Below, piece by piece: positions 13,309 to 17,502 of a stretch of 17,502 nt of DNA (the stretch's first letter is position 1; every line of letters starts with the position of its first letter). The notes below the pieces were generated by a model. It worked only from the letters and a program-made list of their open reading frames with translations, did not search any database and was not told where the DNA came from. A program made the position numbers and the translations under genes. The DNA comes from Acidobacteriota bacterium (GTDB lineage Bacteria; Acidobacteriota; Terriglobia; UBA7540), in assembly GCA_003165615.1 (NCBI GenBank), contig PLWR01000129.1:1-17502 (forward strand), given 5' to 3'.

Positions 13309-14904
13309 TTGAAAGACCCGGAAGGAGCGCGGCACGATCAGGAAGTTACGATGCACAGCGATCCGATAAACCTGCGAAAAATCGAGGCAACGCTGCGGGA
13401 GCATCCCGGCGTGCGGGAGGCGGCGGTAACAGTTTGGGAACCTCAACCCGGAGACCAGCGGTTGGTGGGATATGTGGTGCCGAATGATGAGCACCTCGAA
13501 CGCGCTTCGTCGGGGCCGGAGGAGAGAGGTCAGCGCGTCCGCAAGTGGCGCATGGTGTTTGACTGGTTCCTGGGCGGAAAGGCGGCACAGTCTTCCCAGC
13601 CGGCTTTCAATGTCGGTTGGAACAGCAGCTACACCAACCAGCCTTACCCGGTGGACCATATGCGGGACTACGTGGAGACGACGGTGGCGGAGATACTGTC
13701 GCTCGGGCCGGCGGAGGTTTTGGAGATCGGATGTGGCACGGGGCTGCTGCTCTTGCGCATCGCGCCTGCGTGCAAGCGTTACGTGGGCGTCGACTTCTCG
13801 GCGTTGTCGCTGAAATCGCTGCGGAAGCAGATGGAGGAGCAGGGGGGCGACTGGCCGCAAGTAACCCTGATCGAACAAACGGCGGACAACGCCGCAGGGC
13901 TCGAGGAGAATTCGTTCGATACGGTCATTATCAACTCCGTGGTGCAATATTTCCCCGACGTGGAGTATTTGCAGAAGGTCCTCCATGAAGCCGTGCGGGT
14001 AGTCAAACCGGGAGGAGCTATTTTCATGGGCGATGTGCGGGGCTTGCCCCTGCTGGAGGCCTTCGCTGTCTCGGTGGAGCTGTGCCGGGCCCCGTCGGCC
14101 ATGCCGCTCGAGGAATTGCGCCAGCGCGCCCGCCGGCGTGCCACGCAGCAGGAGGAACTGGTGGTGTCACCCGCTTTCTTCCTGGCCTTGCCGCGACAAT
14201 ACCCCAGGATCACACACGTGGAGATCGAGCCGAAGCGGGGGCGTTTCGACAATGAGATGACCCAATTTCGCTACAACGCGATCCTTCGTTTGGGACCGGC
14301 GGAAGAGAGCGTTGAGCCTTTATGGTGGGATGGATTGGACCAGGAAGTAACGCTCGAAGCGATCCGCGAACGCCTGGAGCATGAGGCGCCAGAGACCCTC
14401 GGAATCAAACGGGTCAGAAATGCGAGGGTGGAGAAGGAGATCCAGGCAATCACCGTACTCGCTGATCGCGACGGTACAGGCGATGTTGGCGAGCTCCGGA
14501 AAGCACTTCAGGAGATGACGATGCGCGGCGTGCGCCCACAGGAATTATGGTCCCTCGGTGACGAGCTCAATTACCACGTCGATATCAGTTGGGCGGCCTG
14601 CCGCCCCGATGGCAGCTTTGATGTAGTTTTCCGGCATTGGGCGGGTGACAAGCGCCAGGGCTTCGGCTTTATCCGGTGGCCACAGCCGGAGTGCCTGGGA
14701 AACGAACCGGCGCAACACGTGAACAATCCCAGTCTGTTCGCCCGCCGCCGAAACCTGGTTCCGCAGTTGCGTGCCTACGCTGCCAGGAGTTTGCCGCACG
14801 ATATGGTGCCGGCAGCCTTTGTGACCTTGGACGCCCTGCCCTTGACCCCCGAGGGCCATCTCGACCGCCACGCCTTGCCGCCGCCTGAGGATTTGCCAAA
14901 GTAA
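13309..14904 (+). CDS. Orphan NRPS adenylation C-terminal sub-domain with embedded N-methyltransferase (no A-core)
   Basis: A 531-aa protein from the TTG (517 aa from the ATG at 13351). Residues 20-58 (INLRKIEATLREHPGVREAAV...RLVGYVVP) match the part of an NRPS adenylation domain just after motif A8. Residues about 80-450 are an NRPS-type methyltransferase: GWNSSYT (103-109), SAM motif I VLEIGCGTG (137-145), INSVVQYFP (208-216), GGAIFMGDVRGLPLLEAF (235-252), SPAFFLALP and EPKRGRFDNEMTQFRY. Residues 487-526 return to the adenylation domain (LPHDMVPAAFVTLDALPLTP then EGHLDRHALPPP). In NRPSs such a methyltransferase sits inside the adenylation domain and N-methylates the carrier-bound amino acid (known). 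Here the large catalytic A-core is missing and the A10 lysine (NGK) is His517 (EGH), so it should not adenylate. Likely role: methylate the aminoacyl-carrier made by the upstream genes (inference). Confidence 0.9.
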   Translation: MKDPEGARHDQEVTMHSDPINLRKIEATLREHPGVREAAVTVWEPQPGDQRLVGYVVPNDEHLERASSGPEERGQRVRKWRMVFDWFLGGKAAQSSQPAFNVGWNSSYTNQPYPVDHMRDYVETTVAEILSLGPAEVLEIGCGTGLLLLRIAPACKRYVGVDFSALSLKSLRKQMEEQGGDWPQVTLIEQTADNAAGLEENSFDTVIINSVVQYFPDVEYLQKVLHEAVRVVKPGGAIFMGDVRGLPLLEAFAVSVELCRAPSAMPLEELRQRARRRATQQEELVVSPAFFLALPRQYPRITHVEIEPKRGRFDNEMTQFRYNAILRLGPAEESVEPLWWDGLDQEVTLEAIRERLEHEAPETLGIKRVRNARVEKEIQAITVLADRDGTGDVGELRKALQEMTMRGVRPQELWSLGDELNYHVDISWAACRPDGSFDVVFRHWAGDKRQGFGFIRWPQPECLGNEPAQHVNNPSLFARRRNLVPQLRAYAARSLPHDMVPAAFVTLDALPLTPEGHLDRHALPPPEDLPK

Positions 14905-14962
14905 TCACGGCCCTGTTCCCTAGGTGCGCGCTACACTTGCTTTGGCCCTTGCGTGCGGTGAT

Positions 14963-14985
14963 GCCGACCTCAAGGTCGGCGCTAC
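14963..14985 (-). repeat. Single GTAG-type REP between convergent genes
   Basis: On the minus strand GTAG (14985-14982) precedes the stem GCCGACCT-TG-AGGTCGGC (14980-14963), identical to the hairpin at 9600-9617. It lies in the 98-bp gap where the adenylation operon and the GIDE/LemA operon converge, so it may also block read-through in both directions. A second, decayed head may lie at about 14928-14934 (GCGCTAC). Confidence 0.7.
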
Positions 14986-15002
14986 ACGGGCTTGCCCTGC
15001 TC

Positions 15003-15578
15003 TTACGTAAAGCTGATCTTCACATCCTCGCGGTCGGCTTCCGAGGCCTGGAAGAGAGCGTGGGGCTGCATTCCCTTGAAGCCGGCCACAAAGCTGGCGG
15101 GGATTTGGGCGATGCGGATGTTGTAATTGGTGGCATCGGCATTAAAGCGGCTGCGCTGGGCGGCGATCTTCTCCTCGAGGTCGGTGATGCGCCCTTGCAG
15201 TTGCATGAAGTTGGCATCGGCTTTCAGGTCGGGATAGTTTTCCGCCACGGCAAACAAGGTCTTGAGCGCGCCTGTGACCATGCCGTCGGCCTGGGTCTTT
15301 TCGGCGGGAGTGGTGGCGCGCATGTAAGAGGTGCGGGCGTCGGTTACGGCCTGCAGGGTCTTCTGCTCATACTGCATATAGCCCTTGCAGGTGTCGACGA
15401 GCTTGGGCAGCTCGTCGTGCCGCTGTTTCAGGATCACGTCAATGTCGGCGAAGGAGCGGTCAATGGTGTTCTTCAGAGCCACCAGTTCGTTGTTAATGCC
15501 GACGAGGTAGACGATCACGCCGATGGCCACAATGGCCAGGACCACGAAAATGGCGATGAGCACAATGGCAATTACCAT
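15003..15578 (-). CDS. LemA family membrane-anchored protein, copy 1
   Basis: A 191-aa protein with an N-terminal membrane anchor (AIVLIAIFVVLAIVAIGVIVYLV, residues 3-26) and a long helical domain. The LemA hallmarks are seen: NELVALKNTIDRSFADIDVILKQRHDELPKLVDTCKGYM (about 30-68), FAVAENYPDLKA, FMQLQGRITDLEEKIAAQRSRFN and YNIRIAQIP. LemA proteins are widespread envelope proteins of unclear role, built as a helical bundle (known). More than half of its residues match the second copy at 15972-16538, so the pair arose by duplication. The ATG has AGGGGGG upstream with good spacing. It is the last gene of the minus-strand GIDE-lemA-lemA group but is separated from copy 2 by a 393-bp gap packed with inverted repeats, which may weaken or cut co-transcription. 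Confidence 0.93.
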   Translation of the reverse strand: MVIAIVLIAIFVVLAIVAIGVIVYLVGINNELVALKNTIDRSFADIDVILKQRHDELPKLVDTCKGYMQYEQKTLQAVTDARTSYMRATTPAEKTQADGMVTGALKTLFAVAENYPDLKADANFMQLQGRITDLEEKIAAQRSRFNADATNYNIRIAQIPASFVAGFKGMQPHALFQASEADREDVKISFT

Positions 15579-15596
15579 GTTCAGCCCCCCTCTTAA

Positions 15597-15628
15597 TTTC
15601 GATTGCCGATTTTCGATTGCCGATTGCC
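15597..15628 (+). repeat. Heptameric repeat CGATTGC, left outer arm
   Basis: Units CGATTGC, CGATTTT, CGATTGC, CGATTGC in register of 7, starting near 15600. The inverted counterpart is the ATCGGCA tract at 15919-15939. It forms the outermost layer of the nested repeat between the lemA genes. Confidence 0.65.
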
Positions 15629-15730
15629 CGGCAATTTACGAGTCGAGATTCCGATTTTACAAGCCATCGAGGAAAACAAACTGCGCTTGCCTCAACTACC
15701 CGCAACGGCGCAAAAATAAAGAACTCTCCC

Positions 15731-15893
15731 TCCCTCGCCCCTTTGGGAGTCTGTGTGACAATCAGGGGGAGCGGGGGTTTATGTAGAGGCGCCCTTCAGG
15801 GCGGCACCAAGTAGCAGCCGCAGAGTGCCCGCCTGAAGGCGGCCTCTACATTTGCCAGCGGCTTGTCACACAGACCCCCAAGGGGGCGAGGGA
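15731..15893. repeat. Nested inverted repeat element between the lemA paralogues
   Basis: Middle arms 15731-15760 and 15864-15893 (30 bp each) are inverted copies at 28 of 30 positions; their conserved part includes TGTCACACAGAC. Inside them lies a REP pair, 15782-15807 and 15825-15850, matching at 22 of 26 as an inverted repeat; each arm has a GTAG head and its own hairpin (GCCCT-TC-AGGGC; CCGCCT-GA-AGGCGG). Such a structure could fold into one long hairpin with two side loops. I see no transposase frame or target-site duplication. The rest of the 15579-15971 gap holds heptameric tracts and no gene. Confidence 0.8.
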
Positions 15894-15918
15894 AATTAAC
15901 AAAGAACGAATATCCACA

Positions 15919-15968
15919 ATCGGCAATCGCCAATCGGCAATTCCCTGTTCCCTAATCCCTAGCCCCTG
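15919..15968 (-). repeat. Heptameric repeats ATCGGCA then ATTCCCT/AATCCCT
   Basis: Seven 7-bp units in register: ATCGGCA, ATCGCCA, ATCGGCA, ATTCCCT, GTTCCCT, AATCCCT, AGCCCCT. The first three are the inverted counterpart of the CGATTGC tract at 15597-15628. The rest change to a different unit while keeping the period. The tract ends just before the stop codon of lemA copy 2. Confidence 0.75.
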
Positions 15969-15971
15969 TTC

Positions 15972-16538
15972 TTACGTCATCTTCACATCAACGTCCTGGC
16001 GATCTTCTTCCGTCACTTTGAACAGGTCGTGATGTTGCAGGTGCATCATGCCGGCGATGAACACGTCGGGCACCTGTTGAATACGAATGTTAAAAGTGTT
16101 GACGTCATCGTTGAAGAATTCTCGCCGGTCGGCAATCTTTTCTTCCAACTCCGAAATGCGTTTCTGGAGTTGCATGAAGTTATTGTTGGCTTTAAGGTCT
16201 GGATAGTTCTCCGACACCGCAAACAAGCTTTTGAGGGCGCCGGAAATCATGTTATCGGCCTGGGCTTTTTCGCCCACGGAACCGGCTTTCATGAACGCCG
16301 TGCGGGCCTCGGTGATGAGCTGAAAGGTTTTCTGTTCATACTGCATGTAACCCTTGCAGGTCTCGATCAGCTTGGGCAGTTCGTCGTGCCGCTGCTTCAG
16401 CAGGACGTCAATATTCGCCCAAGCTTTGTCGATATCGTTTTTCAAGCGCACCAGGCTGTTGTAAATGGTAACGAGGTAAGCGAAGATCCCCACCACGAAG
16501 AGGATCAGGACCAGTCCCACCAATATGGCTATGCCCAT
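15972..16538 (-). CDS. LemA family membrane-anchored protein, copy 2
   Basis: A 188-aa protein with an N-terminal anchor (AILVGLVLILFVVGIFAYLVTIY, about residues 3-26) and the LemA helical domain: LKNDIDKAWANIDVLLKQRHDELPKLIETCKGYM, FAVSENYPDLKANNNFMQLQKRISELEEKIADRREFFND, FNIRIQQVPD. AAAGGAG precedes the ATG and overlaps the region of the upstream GIDE gene's stop; the gap between the two genes is 21 bp, so they are almost certainly co-transcribed and perhaps translationally coupled. The C-terminus differs from copy 1 (EEDRQDVDVKMT against EADREDVKISFT) but keeps the same E-x-DR-x-DV pattern. Confidence 0.94.
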   Translation of the reverse strand: MGIAILVGLVLILFVVGIFAYLVTIYNSLVRLKNDIDKAWANIDVLLKQRHDELPKLIETCKGYMQYEQKTFQLITEARTAFMKAGSVGEKAQADNMISGALKSLFAVSENYPDLKANNNFMQLQKRISELEEKIADRREFFNDDVNTFNIRIQQVPDVFIAGMMHLQHHDLFKVTEEDRQDVDVKMT

Positions 16539-16559
16539 CGTCTGGTTTCTCCTTTAGTG

Positions 16560-17390
16560 TCAGAATGCTCCGTGTTTGGCCAGGAAGATGCCCAGGCAGA
16601 CCACGGCCAGAATCGCTCCGCCGAAAATATACTGGGCCGCGCGATTGCGCAGCGTCCGTCTGATTTCCTTCTCACTTCGCCAGGTAATAAGAAAGGTTGG
16701 CTCGTTCGTCCCCTTCACGATCATGTTGAGGTCATGTTCGTCCTGAGGTTGGGGATTCTCCACGCACGTTCCCGTGATGTCGTACCAGTGCTCGGGAATC
16801 ACCAGGCGCTCGGTCAGGCGGTAGCGCTCACCGGCGCCCGTACCCGACCCGAAAAAGCCAGTGCCTTTTCGGCGGGCGACGGCGGAGGAAGCGTAGGCCC
16901 CGAGGTCGGGACGGGTTCCCGCGGCGCCCATCAAACTGGAAGAATCGCCGATGCCCCCGAGGAGGCGCCCGAAGCCCGATCCAAAACTTCCTCGCGTTTC
17001 CACCCTGGCGTTTTGAATCAAATCGTATTCCGCCTGGTGCGCGTCCACCAGTACTTTGCCGGTGGCATCCGCAAGGTAAAATCTCTTTCCGTCGATGTCG
17101 GTGGTAATGTGCTTCCATCCCGCATTCTTCCCGTCCTCCCAACGCTCGATATCCACCTTGTAGAAATAGCAGGGTGTTTGGGTAACCGGGCTGGGAATGG
17201 GCGGGGTACCCGTGGCCTTGCCGTGAATTTCCACCAGGCCCATGGCGACGCTGCGAATCGGGATTTCGGGAGTGTCCATAAGTACGCGGTATTCGCGAAA
17301 AGTCCGAAAGCCTTGGTAAAAATAGTACAGTCCTGCGCCAAAACCCACCGTCAGCAACAAATCTATCTTGGCCGAAGCGTTCGATGACAT
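16560..17390 (-). CDS. GIDE-domain membrane protein (bacterial MAPL/MUL1-like, without RING)
   Basis: A 276-aa protein with a membrane segment near each end: about 10-28 (LLLTVGFGAGLYYFYQGF) and about 250-270 (IFGGAILAVVCLGIFLA). The GIDE domain lies between them, with VEIHGKATGTPPIPSPVTQTPCYFYKVDIERW (about 53-84) as its recognisable start. In eukaryotes this domain belongs to the mitochondrial E3 ligase MAPL/MUL1 ahead of a RING finger; bacterial versions have no RING and an unknown role (known). A Gly/Ser-rich insertion (about 133-180: GSFGSGFGRLLGGIGDSSS...) interrupts the domain. The ATG at 17390 is chosen because it gives a normal anchor start. The frame stays open to the right edge with other ATGs (17414 and beyond) that lack a ribosome binding site, so a longer product cannot be excluded. 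First gene of the GIDE-lemA-lemA unit. Confidence 0.85.
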   Translation of the reverse strand: MSSNASAKIDLLLTVGFGAGLYYFYQGFRTFREYRVLMDTPEIPIRSVAMGLVEIHGKATGTPPIPSPVTQTPCYFYKVDIERWEDGKNAGWKHITTDIDGKRFYLADATGKVLVDAHQAEYDLIQNARVETRGSFGSGFGRLLGGIGDSSSLMGAAGTRPDLGAYASSAVARRKGTGFFGSGTGAGERYRLTERLVIPEHWYDITGTCVENPQPQDEHDLNMIVKGTNEPTFLITWRSEKEIRRTLRNRAAQYIFGGAILAVVCLGIFLAKHGAF

Positions 17391-17502
17391 AGGACAACCT
17401 GGAGGTCTCGCCATCGTACTTGACGCATCAGGAAAAGGCAAGTGCGGCATCCTGCGCTGGCTGGGGTCCATAAAACAGGGTTCCGTCAAAGTCGCAGGCA
17501 CC

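Noticed and set aside
15579..15971. Insertion sequence between the lemA genes
   Set aside because: Inverted repeats are present, but there is no transposase frame and no clear target-site duplication.
16029..17387. 452-residue plus-strand open frame
   Set aside because: Antisense to the GIDE and lemA copy 2 genes. The chain has no domain, and its length comes from the high GC of the real genes.

Overview
The window looks like chromosomal DNA of a Gram-negative, high-GC, soil-type bacterium, most likely an acidobacterium. This is inference: PadR-type regulation, a GIDE/LemA cluster, Tat and Sec export signals, an outer-membrane barrel, frequent TTG starts, and intergenic DNA rich in GTAG-type REP palindromes and degenerate 7-bp repeats. 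No rRNA, tRNA, CRISPR array, transposase or phage gene was seen.

Layout. 23-5069 (minus): a periplasmic TPR protein with two retropepsin-like domains, a Tat-exported GH29 alpha-L-fucosidase and a membrane-anchored protein of unknown function. 5263-5847 (plus): a SAM-dependent O-methyltransferase. 5861-8022 (minus): a compact four-gene unit reading PadR regulator, four-helix membrane protein, three-helix membrane protein, outer-membrane barrel. A 25-bp dyad overlaps its probable promoter, so PadR probably represses the whole cassette. 8363-9550 (minus): an FHS/fucose-permease-like MFS transporter.

The centre of interest is 9950-14904 (plus), a four-gene operon laid out like dltA-dltB-dltC: a stand-alone DltA-like amino-acid adenylating enzyme, a polytopic MBOAT-like membrane protein, an 84-aa carrier protein, and then an unusual protein. 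That last protein is the C-terminal sub-domain of an NRPS adenylation domain with an NRPS N-methyltransferase embedded in it. It has no adenylation core, and the usual catalytic lysine is replaced by histidine. The simplest reading is a D-alanylation-like pathway in a diderm: an amino acid is activated, loaded on the carrier, methylated there, and passed by the MBOAT-like protein to an extracytoplasmic acceptor. Substrate and acceptor are unknown.

15003-17390 (minus): a GIDE-domain membrane protein followed by two LemA paralogues. The two lemA genes are separated by a triple-nested inverted repeat. Four larger intergenic gaps (1760-2194, 8023-8362, 9551-9949, 15579-15971) carry the repeats; three of them hold period-7 tracts, and two of those have tracts in opposite orientation around a palindromic core.
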